Shown one piece after another: positions 17,786-26,369 of a stretch of 64,000 nt of DNA; within the stretch, counting starts at the first letter, position 1; each line of letters begins with the position of its first letter. The notes under the pieces were generated by a model. The model saw nothing but the letters and a program-made list of their open reading frames with translations, had not been told where the DNA came from and ran no database searches. Position numbers and translations under genes: made by a program. Source of the DNA: an uncultured Lachnospiraceae bacterium (lineage in GTDB: Bacteria; Bacillota; Clostridia; Lachnospirales; Lachnospiraceae); contig ONEK01000004.1 in assembly GCA_900316855.1 (NCBI GenBank), forward strand, positions 1-64,000, given 5' to 3'.

Positions 17786-19060
17786 CTACAGATGGAGCTC
17801 CTGTTCCCATTTAAGCCCGGTTGACGGGAAAATCGCACCGAAGCCCAGGTCCTCGATCCGGATCTGCATACTGTCCGGCTCCGGCTGCCGGAAGTGCATC
17901 CGGATCCTTGCCGTTCTGCCGCTTCTGGCCGGCAGTCCGTCCAGCCGGATGAGGAAATCCCTCGTCTCCCCTCCCCTCAGAGGCGTCAGTACGAGGTGAA
18001 TTTCATTCGTTTCCTCCAGGATCAGATCCACGTCCCGGTTTACCTCATACCAGTTGATTCCCGCATCCAGGATGGCATGGTAGCTGATCCCGCCGTGCTG
18101 CGCAGCCCGGATTCCGATATTGTACGGGAGCTTGTTCCCGTCCAGGAAGAAGTATTCGCCGCAGATCGCGGGCGGGGCAATCTTGAACAGTGCACCGTAA
18201 ACCGCCCCCTTGCTAAACAGGTTATTGCCGAGGAATGCGCGTCTTCCGCGGCACAGCACCGCAAGGGATTTGCGCATCCAGTTTCCATAGAACCCATGCC
18301 CTACAAGGAACGCCGACGCATAGGGCGTATTGCCGATCTCCTGCGCAAGCAGTGCCGCAAGCTCGGCATCCTTTCCCTCCGGGCCGGCTTCCTTCAGTGC
18401 CGGGAATGTCTTCACCGTCTCGAACGCGACGATCGGGCGCGTGTGAATATTGTACTGCAGCTTGTGAAAGCGCAGCGTGCCGTTCTTTTCCATCTCCGCG
18501 AGGAAGACTGCCGGGTCCCTCAGGATTTTCTGCTGTACGAGGAGATAATTGTAAAACGAGGCCCCGTAGCTCTCGTAATAAATCCTGCACTCAAGCGAGA
18601 GCCTTTTCCTGACGCTCTCCAGGACCCCGATCATATCCTCCGACATGTCGCGCGCCGTGAACATGATAGCGGCAATCTCTTTGAAAGGCACGGTATTGTT
18701 GAGTACCGTCAGCGTCCTGCTGATGAACAGCGACAGGAGCTGTACCGGATCGTAGGCACTGTTTTCGATGGTCACAGGACTCCTGTCCACCGCAAGTGAC
18801 AGAAGACCCGGCAGGAACGTACCGTTTTTGTTTGACGACATCCTGGCCGCCTCTTCGCCGCAGAACCACCGGTTCACCCCGAACGACTTGTACAGCACGG
18901 TCGGGATGTCAAACTTCTCCTCCCCCGCCGCCGTCGAGAACGTCTTCGGCTCGTTCTTCATGGGCTGTGCCAGGTAATTCAGGTACGAAATCTGGCAGGA
19001 ATCGTCTCCCAGATCAAAGCCGACGATATATTGTTGTTCCTGCGTTCGTTCAAACAGCAT
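17786..19060 (-). CDS. Hsp70/actin-like ATPase (DUF5716-type)
   Basis: A 424-residue protein with the layout of the actin/Hsp70 ATPase fold. Phosphate loop 1 is at 13-21 (VGFDLGDDS). IPTVLYKSF and FCGEEAA (52-71) mirror the Hsp70 PSVV...GEEA pattern. YYESYGASFYNYL (161-173) parallels the EPTAAALAYG phosphate-2 region, and FLVGHGFYGNW (251-261) with NNLFSKGAVYGAL (279-291) parallels the adenosine motif. The last 110 residues are beta-rich in place of a canonical substrate-binding domain. I associate the sequence with the DUF5716 family of Lachnospiraceae, from memory. Its start overlaps the stop of the giant upstream gene by 11 bases, implying translational coupling. ATPase activity is inferred, not shown. 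Confidence 0.8.
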   Translation of the reverse strand: MLFERTQEQQYIVGFDLGDDSCQISYLNYLAQPMKNEPKTFSTAAGEEKFDIPTVLYKSFGVNRWFCGEEAARMSSNKNGTFLPGLLSLAVDRSPVTIENSAYDPVQLLSLFISRTLTVLNNTVPFKEIAAIMFTARDMSEDMIGVLESVRKRLSLECRIYYESYGASFYNYLLVQQKILRDPAVFLAEMEKNGTLRFHKLQYNIHTRPIVAFETVKTFPALKEAGPEGKDAELAALLAQEIGNTPYASAFLVGHGFYGNWMRKSLAVLCRGRRAFLGNNLFSKGAVYGALFKIAPPAICGEYFFLDGNKLPYNIGIRAAQHGGISYHAILDAGINWYEVNRDVDLILEETNEIHLVLTPLRGGETRDFLIRLDGLPARSGRTARIRMHFRQPEPDSMQIRIEDLGFGAIFPSTGLKWEQELHL

Positions 19061-22000
19061 CGCTGTGATCGTCCTTTTCGAATATCTTCTTCACCAGGAA
19101 GGAGCGCCGGCTATACGCGTCTATTTTGTCAACCGCCTCCTCGTCCCTGCCCAGTGACGCGAGCATGGAGATTTCATTGACAAGGCCGAAACGGTCGTCG
19201 CTGACTGCGGGGATCCGTGCATCCTGGCCAACCGTGCCTGACTCCACAATGTGCTTTTCCCCGGTATCATCCGTGATGTAGTAGTGCATCTGCTCGCCGA
19301 AAAACAGCAGGAATCCCGTCACATAGACCCCGTCATACATCTCCTTCATATCGCGTGTCCGGTACTTCTCGCGGACGCCGTTTTTCTCCATGGCGTAGTG
19401 GTATATGATATGTGTGTTTTTCCGGCCCTGCGGGTCCTGGTACTGGACGAGCGTCTCGTCCGCAAATGCCTGCAGCTCCGGCAGAATTCCGATAAACTGG
19501 CGGAAGAACGGGAAGATGACCTCCTCGTCCAGCAGATCCTGCAGGAATACGGACGTAACCTCCAGATCGCGGTCCGGGATCTCCCCGGAGCGCTCCGAGC
19601 GGTCCTTCAGCCAGGCGATACGGCAGATATCCAGGAGCGGAATGCCCTGGAGACCATAGGCCGCCACCTGGTCAAACAGATCTCCTGCGACAGGGACGTT
19701 TTCCGTGAAATACCAGTGACACCGCTGCGCGAGCGCGCTGGCGGTCAGCCCGGTATCCGCTCCCTTTGTCATGCACGTGCGCAGAACGTCCTCGTGCTGC
19801 GGGATTTTCTCTCCCGTATACAGAAGCTGGATGAGCATTCTCCTGGCAATCATGTAGTCGTCCAGCCCGTAGCGGATCGCCGCCTCACGGATCCTGTTGA
19901 GCTCTTCGCTCAGATCGTCCGCGTTTTTCATAAGAAGCGTCAGTGTATTCTCGTCATAGCTTCCCTTCCGGAAAGCGGCATAGGCGGCACGCGTTACGCT
20001 CAGATCGTCCGCATCGTCCGTATCCTCGAGCGCCCTGCACAGCGCAAGGAGGGACTTCCCATCCAGCGCACCTGTTCCGTAACGGTTGATCCAGGTGAGA
20101 GCCTTCCCCGCCATTCCGCACGATGTCATGAACCGGACCATGTCATCCCGCGCGGCAGGAGACAGGCTTTCAGGCTCCGCACTCTGCAGATAGGGCAGCA
20201 TCTCCTGCGGGTCATTCCTGCGTTCATAGTACTCCAGCAGCTGAACCTGGATCCTGCTCCGGAACTGTTCCTGCAGCCCTGTGCCGGACAGCAGCCTGCA
20301 GCAGCCGTCCGCGGTGCGCTCCGTGACTTCTGGTCCGTCGTTCTCACAGCCCGCACGGTACAGATCGTAGCCGAAGCTGTCCACCTCATACTGCGCCAGA
20401 ACCGGCAGTATCCTGTCAAGGTCCATGACCCTTGTGAGCTTATGGGATACGCTCCCGGCGTACCTTCGCCCTGTATTGTCCTCGAAAAACAGCGCCGCCT
20501 GGTTCCGGTCCGGATCCGCATAGACGGGGAATATCCCCTCTCCTGCCTCGAGCGGGAAATACTGTTCCGAGGAAAGGGCGCCGTAAACAACGACAGCCCG
20601 CTTCAGTCCGGGGTTTCCCGTACTCACATGGCAGGCAAAAACCGAGGGCACCGACGCGGAAGCGAGATCATCCGTAATGACATGGCCCGCATCAAGAAGG
20701 TCATACTGATACAGCGCAAAGAGGTGTGTGCCCTTCGCGTGCTGCAGGAGCTGGGTCTCGGTAAACGGCCGGATCTGGTTCTCATAGCGGTCTGCCGTTT
20801 CCCCCAGTGCCTGCCTGTGATCCTCCACGTAATGGTACAGGAGTGCGTTCTTCTCCAGCGGCAGAGTCGACTGATACGCGAAATAGAGGAGAACCATCTG
20901 CGGGATTTCACCGCTGTAGTCCTCCGGCATCGCCATCATGTAATATTCGAACAGCCTCGTCAGGGACAGCCCCTGCTCCACACCCTTCTGATACCAGGGG
21001 AAGAAACGGCTGTCCGTCTCATTGCCGCGGATCAGCAGCGCACAGATGGATTCCAGCGTCTCCCTCCGCACGCTCTGCAGCGTATTCAGGTCATATCCTG
21101 CCGTCAGGATATGGTAGAGCCTGCGTGAAAACGTCTTCTCACGGATCGCGAGATAATTGACCTGCGTCATCACGCCGGTCGTGAGGATCTGCTCCCCTGC
21201 CGCGAACCACAGCACCTGCAGGGCGAACTCGTCCAGCCCGTGCAGGATGGCCGGATTCATGGAAATCATCTGAAACGCTTCAATATAAAGAAGCGGACTC
21301 CTCGAGCCTCCCCCGTAGGCTTCCCGCAGCATCTCCCAGGCGCGGGAGGGCCGTTTCATTGCCTCCTCGGAGGCATAAAGGCACAGCCAGGTGATCCAGA
21401 AGTCCGACGGGTTCTTCCGATGCATCCGGTCGATCGCGCGGATTGCGTCCGACACCGCTCCCGCCGCACCCTCATAGCCGGTATCCTCCTGCGCACACAG
21501 TGCAGTCAGATACATGCGGTAGGCATAGCTCTCATCCTCTTCCAGATCGAACTGCGCGGTTGAGTAGAAAGGCAGCTGCCCCTCCGGGAGGCCGGACAGA
21601 CGGGTGTTCAGGGCCTTCAGATCCCAGACTGCATCCTCATATTTGTGAGCGGTGATCAGGTAGTGAATCCGATAAAGCGACGTCAGCACATTATTCCGGT
21701 CCGCCTCTGCAAGCTTCGTGATGAGAGGACCGGCCTTTTCAATCAGTTCCCGGCTGCCCGTCTTCTGCTCCCGATAGGACAGGTAAGCCTTCATGAGCGC
21801 CAGAATCAGCTTCTGCCGCTCCCTGTGATAGAGCGTCTTTAAAGCCGTTGCGCTCGTAAAGCTGACCCGCAGGCTGATTTCCCGGGTATCATACGGCGAA
21901 ACCAGGAGGATCCTGCCGAAATTCAGCCCTGCGTGGAGCCTTGCGGGATCAATGGAAAACAGGTACGAGAAGCTTCCGGAGGAAAAATCCGCCTCGGTCA

Positions 22001-22736
22001 GCTCCTGTTCGACGGCATTCAGGAAGTCCGCATCCGGCACGATTTTCAGACTGACATAGCCCCAGCCGTTCTTTTTGAGGCTGAGGCTTCCGGAAACCGG
22101 TTCCTTCTCAATGGAAGGAATTTCCAGCGTCAGCTCCTTCCTGTCCGGGAGGAAAACGACCGGCTTCTTGCGGTTGATGGAAATAAGAAATTCCTCCACA
22201 TCCTGTTCGTTTCCGGGACGGGTGGAAAGTCCCCGGTACAGAAGGCGTTCCCTCGGGCCTGCATCCGAAAGGCATGCCCGGAACTGCTTCCGGTAGTAGA
22301 CAGACACTGCTTCCTTCCAGTTCGTCCTTGCAAGATTGGTGAAATGAAACAGATTGCGGACAGGCCCCAGACTCGAATCAATGAGAAGGGGCACGACCTC
22401 GACATGATAGGGCAGACGGTATTCGCCCTGGTTAGACAGGATCTTCAGCGCACCATCCACCTTCGTCCCCGCTTCAAAGGCCGATGCGTCAAACCGGAAG
22501 CCGATTTCGTCCCCCGACCCCGAAAACTCCGGTGTCACCACCTTCATCGCGGTGCGGTCCGACAGGACAAAGCCATGAATCACGCCGTCTGTCTTAGAGG
22601 TGACGGTAAATGTCCCCTCCGCGCTTTCTCCGGGAGCAAGCCGCAGCTCAACCGATTGCGTGGAGAAAACAAGGTTTCCCGCCGATGCGTGAAACCGGTC
22701 TCCGCTCATCTTCTGTTGTTCCCGGTATTGCAGCAT
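19050..22736 (-). CDS. Giant beta-sandwich / helical-repeat protein (DUF5717-type)
   Basis: A 1228-residue protein without signal peptide or clear membrane helix. Residues about 15-120 form an Ig-like beta sandwich (LRLAPGESAEGTFTVTSKTDG), and a second beta region spans about 195-300. Residues 300-1080 are almost wholly helical, with repeat-like helix pairs similar to TPR or SEL1 arrays. A final beta-rich segment (about 1090-1180, including THIIYHYAMEKNG and MHYYITDDTGEKHIV) precedes a helical tail. The architecture suggests a cytoplasmic scaffold. I link it from memory to the DUF5717 family. The ATG at 22736 has GAGGGGG nine bases upstream, inside a hairpin; an alternative start is nine codons later. 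It overlaps the Hsp70-like gene by 11 bases. Confidence 0.75.
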   Translation of the reverse strand: MLQYREQQKMSGDRFHASAGNLVFSTQSVELRLAPGESAEGTFTVTSKTDGVIHGFVLSDRTAMKVVTPEFSGSGDEIGFRFDASAFEAGTKVDGALKILSNQGEYRLPYHVEVVPLLIDSSLGPVRNLFHFTNLARTNWKEAVSVYYRKQFRACLSDAGPRERLLYRGLSTRPGNEQDVEEFLISINRKKPVVFLPDRKELTLEIPSIEKEPVSGSLSLKKNGWGYVSLKIVPDADFLNAVEQELTEADFSSGSFSYLFSIDPARLHAGLNFGRILLVSPYDTREISLRVSFTSATALKTLYHRERQKLILALMKAYLSYREQKTGSRELIEKAGPLITKLAEADRNNVLTSLYRIHYLITAHKYEDAVWDLKALNTRLSGLPEGQLPFYSTAQFDLEEDESYAYRMYLTALCAQEDTGYEGAAGAVSDAIRAIDRMHRKNPSDFWITWLCLYASEEAMKRPSRAWEMLREAYGGGSRSPLLYIEAFQMISMNPAILHGLDEFALQVLWFAAGEQILTTGVMTQVNYLAIREKTFSRRLYHILTAGYDLNTLQSVRRETLESICALLIRGNETDSRFFPWYQKGVEQGLSLTRLFEYYMMAMPEDYSGEIPQMVLLYFAYQSTLPLEKNALLYHYVEDHRQALGETADRYENQIRPFTETQLLQHAKGTHLFALYQYDLLDAGHVITDDLASASVPSVFACHVSTGNPGLKRAVVVYGALSSEQYFPLEAGEGIFPVYADPDRNQAALFFEDNTGRRYAGSVSHKLTRVMDLDRILPVLAQYEVDSFGYDLYRAGCENDGPEVTERTADGCCRLLSGTGLQEQFRSRIQVQLLEYYERRNDPQEMLPYLQSAEPESLSPAARDDMVRFMTSCGMAGKALTWINRYGTGALDGKSLLALCRALEDTDDADDLSVTRAAYAAFRKGSYDENTLTLLMKNADDLSEELNRIREAAIRYGLDDYMIARRMLIQLLYTGEKIPQHEDVLRTCMTKGADTGLTASALAQRCHWYFTENVPVAGDLFDQVAAYGLQGIPLLDICRIAWLKDRSERSGEIPDRDLEVTSVFLQDLLDEEVIFPFFRQFIGILPELQAFADETLVQYQDPQGRKNTHIIYHYAMEKNGVREKYRTRDMKEMYDGVYVTGFLLFFGEQMHYYITDDTGEKHIVESGTVGQDARIPAVSDDRFGLVNEISMLASLGRDEEAVDKIDAYSRRSFLVKKIFEKDDHSDAV

Positions 22737-22745
22737 ACAAAAATA

Positions 22746-22773
22746 CCCCCTCGTGGGCAGTGCCCATTCGGGG
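22746..22773 (-). promoter_or_regulatory. Hairpin that masks the ribosome site of the giant gene
   Basis: CCCC and TGGG pair with CCCA and GGGG around a 5-base loop and a 3x3 internal loop. The GGGG arm is part of the Shine-Dalgarno sequence of the gene starting at 22736, and is followed by TATTTTTGT. It can be read as a translational switch, as a terminator of htpG, or as both. Confidence 0.5.
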
Positions 22774-22775
22774 AT

Positions 22776-22784
22776 ATCATATCA
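22776..22784 (-). promoter_or_regulatory. Extended -10 promoter ahead of the giant gene
   Basis: TGATATGAT matches an extended -10 (TGnTATAAT with one mismatch). No good -35 is seen. A transcript from here would begin around 22769, inside the hairpin, and so would lack its 5' arm. Confidence 0.4.
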
Positions 22785-22841
22785 CGTTTCGGGTTAATTA
22801 TCTTTCCCGTTCCTTGGCCGGAACTGCGGTCAGGAAACGGC

Positions 22842-25058
22842 TCAATCCGCCCCTTTGGCTGCAGGTTTCTCCCCGGCGGCATCCTGTCCGGAGGACTCCT
22901 CCTTAAGTCCGTCACCGTCCAGTCCCGCTACCATCATCAGGATCTGGTTGGAACGGTTGATGAATTTTGTCATCTCATCACCGCCAAGCGGTGCATTCTG
23001 CAGCTTTGCCAGATCATACAGCTGGGCGCAGACGGTCTTGGCGCTGCTGCCGTCATGACTCATCACATACTGCACCAGGGGGTTCCGCGCGTTGAGGATG
23101 AGCGTCTCGCCTTCCTCGCCGAAGTCTCCCATCGGCATGCCGTTTGCGGAATACATCTTCATCATGTCCACCATACGGCGGTTCTGCTCGTCCACCTTGA
23201 GCATGGAGGAGACCTTCTTGTCACGCAGGTTCTCCAGAGTGACCTTGAGCTTGTCCCTGCCCAGGGCCTTGCGGATCTTCTTCTCCAGCTCTTCTCCCTG
23301 CTTCTTTAAGTCTTCCTCGTCCTTCTTCGAGGTCTTTCCCTTCAGGACTTCATCAACGCCCGCGTCGATCCTCAGGAAATGGATGCCCTCATTCTTCGAC
23401 TCCAGCTGCTGGATAAACGGCGCATCGATGGCGTGGTTCAGGATAAACGCCTGCATTCTGTGCTCACGGAACAGCTTCACATACTGGCTCTGCTGATCCT
23501 CGTCCGTCACGTAGTAGATAGTCTCGTTTTTCTCTTCTTTCTTTTCTTCTTTCTTTTCTTCTTTCTTTTCTTCTTTCTTTTCCCCGTCCCGGTCCGCGGA
23601 GTCTTCGCCGGTTACCGGCTTGTCTTCCACGACCTCCGCCTCCACGGGCTTGCCGTTCTCATCGACAGCAGCGGATGTTCCTTCTACCTCCTGTGCCGGG
23701 GCGTTGATCTTCAGCGCTTCCGGCAGGGTATGATACTTGCCGTCCAGATCCTCGAACAGGATGTAGTCCGTCATCCTCTCGCAGAACTTCTCATCCTTGA
23801 GGCAGCCGTACTTGATGAACGGGCTGATATCGTTCCAGTATTTGTCATAATTGTCCTTGTCGGTTTTGCACATGCCGGCGAGCTTGTCCGCAACCTTCTT
23901 CGTGATGTAGTCCGAGATCTTCTGCGCAAAGCCGTCGTTCTGCAATGCGGATCTCGATACGTTCAGCGGCAGGTCAGGGCAGTCCAGCACGCCCTTGAGC
24001 AGCATGAGATATTCCGGAATGACCTCCTTGATATTGTCGGCGATGAAGACCTGATTGTTGTACAGCTTGATCACGCCTTCCGCAGACTCGTATTCCAGGT
24101 TGATCTTCGGGAAATACAGGATGCCCTTGAGGTTGAACGGATAATCCATGTTCAGGTGGATCCAGAACAGGGGCTCCTTGTAATCGTTGAAGAGCCTGCG
24201 GTAGAACTCCTTGTATTCCTCCTCCGTGCAGTCTTTCGGCGCCTTCTCCCACAGCGGATGGATATCGTCAGCCAGCTCCGGTCTCTTCCGGACCTTCAGC
24301 TTCTTCTCCGGCTCCTTCCCGTCCTTCTGTGCCTGCTTCTTCTCGTCGTCCGTCGGCCCGATCTCCTCGATTACGACGTCATCCGGACGACGCTCGGACT
24401 CCCGGATCGTCTCGGTTTCCTTCGTGTCCTTCACGGAGAGGTAAATCTCAACCGGCATGAAACCGCAGTACTTCTGAATGACTTCCTTTGCCTTGTAGTA
24501 GTTCGAGAATTCCACACAGTCGTCCGACAGGTGCAGTGTGATGGTCGTGCCGACCGCCGTACGATCCGAATCACTCATGGTATATTCGGAGCTTCCGTCG
24601 CATTCCCAGTGGACTGCCTTCGCATCCTTCTGGTAGGACAGGGTGTCGATTGTCACCAGATCCGAAACCATGAACGCGGAGTAGAAGCCCAGGCCGAAGT
24701 GGCCGATGATCTGATCATTGTTGGCCTTGTCCTTGTATTTGTTCAGGAAGGCTTCCGCGCCGGAGAAAGCAATGTCATTGATATACTTCCTGACCTCGTC
24801 CGCCGTCATGCCAAGGCCGTTATCGACGATCTGAACCTGTCTGCTGTCCGGATCCAGAATCACGTCGATCCTTGCCTTGTAATCATTTGCAAGCTCGGTC
24901 TCACCCATCATCTGAAGCTTCTTCAGCTTCGTAATCGCGTCGCAGCCGTTCGAAATCAGCTCACGGTAAAAAATATCGTGGTCCGAATACAGCCACTTCT
25001 TGATGATGGGGAACATGTTCTCACTGTTAATGGATAACTGTCCTTTTTCCTGTGCCAT
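22842..25058 (-). CDS. htpG: Molecular chaperone HtpG (Hsp90)
   Basis: A 738-residue Hsp90, about 100 residues longer than usual. The GHKL ATP site is intact: FYRELISNGCDA near 31-41, DNGLGM near 81, and GHFGLGFYSAFMV near 118-130. Extra length lies in two charged inserts. One is at about 225-265 between N and middle domains, like the eukaryotic charged linker. The other, at about 465-515 in the middle domain, is acidic and ends in four KKEE units encoded by a 12-base tandem repeat. It folds client proteins in an ATP-driven cycle in the cytoplasm. A CIRCE operator and promoter lie upstream. The giant DUF5717-type gene follows 105 bases downstream. Confidence 0.96.
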   Translation of the reverse strand: MAQEKGQLSINSENMFPIIKKWLYSDHDIFYRELISNGCDAITKLKKLQMMGETELANDYKARIDVILDPDSRQVQIVDNGLGMTADEVRKYINDIAFSGAEAFLNKYKDKANNDQIIGHFGLGFYSAFMVSDLVTIDTLSYQKDAKAVHWECDGSSEYTMSDSDRTAVGTTITLHLSDDCVEFSNYYKAKEVIQKYCGFMPVEIYLSVKDTKETETIRESERRPDDVVIEEIGPTDDEKKQAQKDGKEPEKKLKVRKRPELADDIHPLWEKAPKDCTEEEYKEFYRRLFNDYKEPLFWIHLNMDYPFNLKGILYFPKINLEYESAEGVIKLYNNQVFIADNIKEVIPEYLMLLKGVLDCPDLPLNVSRSALQNDGFAQKISDYITKKVADKLAGMCKTDKDNYDKYWNDISPFIKYGCLKDEKFCERMTDYILFEDLDGKYHTLPEALKINAPAQEVEGTSAAVDENGKPVEAEVVEDKPVTGEDSADRDGEKKEEKKEEKKEEKKEEKNETIYYVTDEDQQSQYVKLFREHRMQAFILNHAIDAPFIQQLESKNEGIHFLRIDAGVDEVLKGKTSKKDEEDLKKQGEELEKKIRKALGRDKLKVTLENLRDKKVSSMLKVDEQNRRMVDMMKMYSANGMPMGDFGEEGETLILNARNPLVQYVMSHDGSSAKTVCAQLYDLAKLQNAPLGGDEMTKFINRSNQILMMVAGLDGDGLKEESSGQDAAGEKPAAKGAD
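23527..23580. repeat. 12-bp tandem repeat inside htpG (KKEE x4)
   Basis: About four copies of a 12-base unit (TTCTTCTTTCTT on the plus strand) encode KKEE repeats at HtpG residues about 493-511. Because the unit is a multiple of three, gain or loss of copies would keep the frame. Confidence 0.9.
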
Positions 25059-25148
25059 ATCTGTGTATCTCCTTGGATAAAAAAAGGGAGCGTTCTCCCG
25101 ATTATCTGACAGATCATCATGGATCCGGTCATTGAATCAACAGCATCA

Positions 25149-25177
25149 AGTTTAGATTCGGCAGGTGGAGAAGTCAA
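25149..25177 (-). promoter_or_regulatory. Promoter of htpG
   Basis: TTGACT (25172-25177) and TAAACT (25149-25154) are separated by exactly 17 bases on the minus strand, a good housekeeping-sigma promoter 90 bases ahead of the htpG start. Confidence 0.75.
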
Positions 25178-25184
25178 TAAAAAA

Positions 25185-25211
25185 TTAGCACTCATTTGCA
25201 ATGAGTGCTAA
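25185..25211 (-). promoter_or_regulatory. CIRCE element (HrcA operator)
   Basis: TTAGCACTC at 25185-25193, a 9-base spacer, and GAGTGCTAA at 25203-25211: a perfect match to the CIRCE consensus. It lies 7 bases upstream of the htpG -35 box. HrcA bound here should repress htpG until heat or protein stress. No hrcA gene is in the window. Confidence 0.95.
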
Positions 25212-25262
25212 CAATTTCTTCGGAAAGCCTGATTTTACGCTGTTTCCGCAATTCTTAAATTT

Positions 25263-26369
25263 TTATGAACCCGGCTGCTTTGCCGGTTCTGCTTCGGAGA
25301 ACGAATCGTAGATTTCGAAGAACCGGTCCGTCGTAATTCCCGCATCCTCCGGGAAGGTAAGCGCCTCCCAGTCGTCTTCGCTGATCCGGTAATCGATATC
25401 CGAGACGAAGGAGTCGTATTCCTTCTCGAACGTGTCCTCCTGTCTTAACCGGATCATCTCCTCCTTGCGTGCCTTGTTCCGGGCTTCGCCGCTGGAGCTG
25501 ATGCCCTTCAGGATCCGGTAGCCGTCCGCGGTTTCCACCACGTCGCTGATCTGTCCGATTTTGGCCCGGAACGCCGCGTCCACGAACGCGTCGTCCGCAT
25601 CCCCGCGGCCCAGCGTATACTCGCTCTGATCATCCTCGTTATAGCGGCTGATCCACGTCGTAAACGGTACGCCGGTCAGGTTTGCCATGCCGTCCCGGAT
25701 TTCCTGCAGAATGGATTCCGCGCGCGCTTTCGCTTCCTGCTTCTGCGCATCCGTGAATTCCACGCGGTTTCCCGCGGCATCGGTCGTATAGGTTTTGATG
25801 AGGATTCCCTGCACCGTGACCGTCCTGGCCTCATCGTCACTGATTTCCGTGTCGACGCTGCGGATGATGGAGTCATAGACCTTCTGCGCGATCGAATAGT
25901 CCTGGTACATGGACGAGAGGTCCTGCAGCCGTACCTTCAGATAGGCGAGATCCTCCTCTGACAGGCTCGCATAATATGCGTTCGCCATCTGATGAGCCCT
26001 TGCGTCCTCCGTCTCATCCAGGAAAATTCCGCGGTTCTCCGCCATCATGTCCAGCACCTTCACCTTGCACAGCCTTGCGAGGGCGTTGTCACGGATGGAT
26101 GTGACGACCGTATCCCCTGCGCGGTTCAGCGCAGTCTGCCCCATGGTGCTGCGGTATTCGTTCCCGATATTCGCCAGGTAGACGCGCAGCTCATACCCGT
26201 GTCCGATCCGGTTCCCGACGGAGAAGATCTCCTCCCTGTTGAGTCCCAGAGTCAGGACGACCTTTTCCCCGCAGCCGGACAGGAGCGCGGCGGCAGCCAG
26301 ACACGCGAGAAGGCAGATTGCCCGGGAATGCCCGCGCGGGACACATCCTGTTTTCCGTCTTCTACTCAT
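25263..26369 (-). CDS. PrsA/SurA-like foldase lipoprotein
   Basis: A 368-residue lipoprotein. A basic start, a hydrophobic stretch and a lipobox LLSGC (Cys near residue 33) direct it to the outer face of the membrane. The helical N-terminal chaperone part (about 45-180) is followed by a parvulin-like domain at about 185-300 (AFRAKIGQISDVVETADGYRILK) and a helical tail. In active parvulins a His starts the HILV motif; here the equivalent reads VQGILIKT, so isomerase activity may be lost. It would help secreted proteins fold. Its ATG region overlaps the stop of the FAD dehydrogenase gene by 8 bases. Confidence 0.85.
   Translation of the reverse strand: MSRRRKTGCVPRGHSRAICLLACLAAAALLSGCGEKVVLTLGLNREEIFSVGNRIGHGYELRVYLANIGNEYRSTMGQTALNRAGDTVVTSIRDNALARLCKVKVLDMMAENRGIFLDETEDARAHQMANAYYASLSEEDLAYLKVRLQDLSSMYQDYSIAQKVYDSIIRSVDTEISDDEARTVTVQGILIKTYTTDAAGNRVEFTDAQKQEAKARAESILQEIRDGMANLTGVPFTTWISRYNEDDQSEYTLGRGDADDAFVDAAFRAKIGQISDVVETADGYRILKGISSSGEARNKARKEEMIRLRQEDTFEKEYDSFVSDIDYRISEDDWEALTFPEDAGITTDRFFEIYDSFSEAEPAKQPGS

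Noticed and set aside
19251..21128. 625-residue plus-strand open frame opposite the giant gene
   Set aside because: GC-rich codon bias opens long antisense frames; this one has no ribosome site or domain pattern, whereas the minus frame is coherent and coupled to its neighbour.
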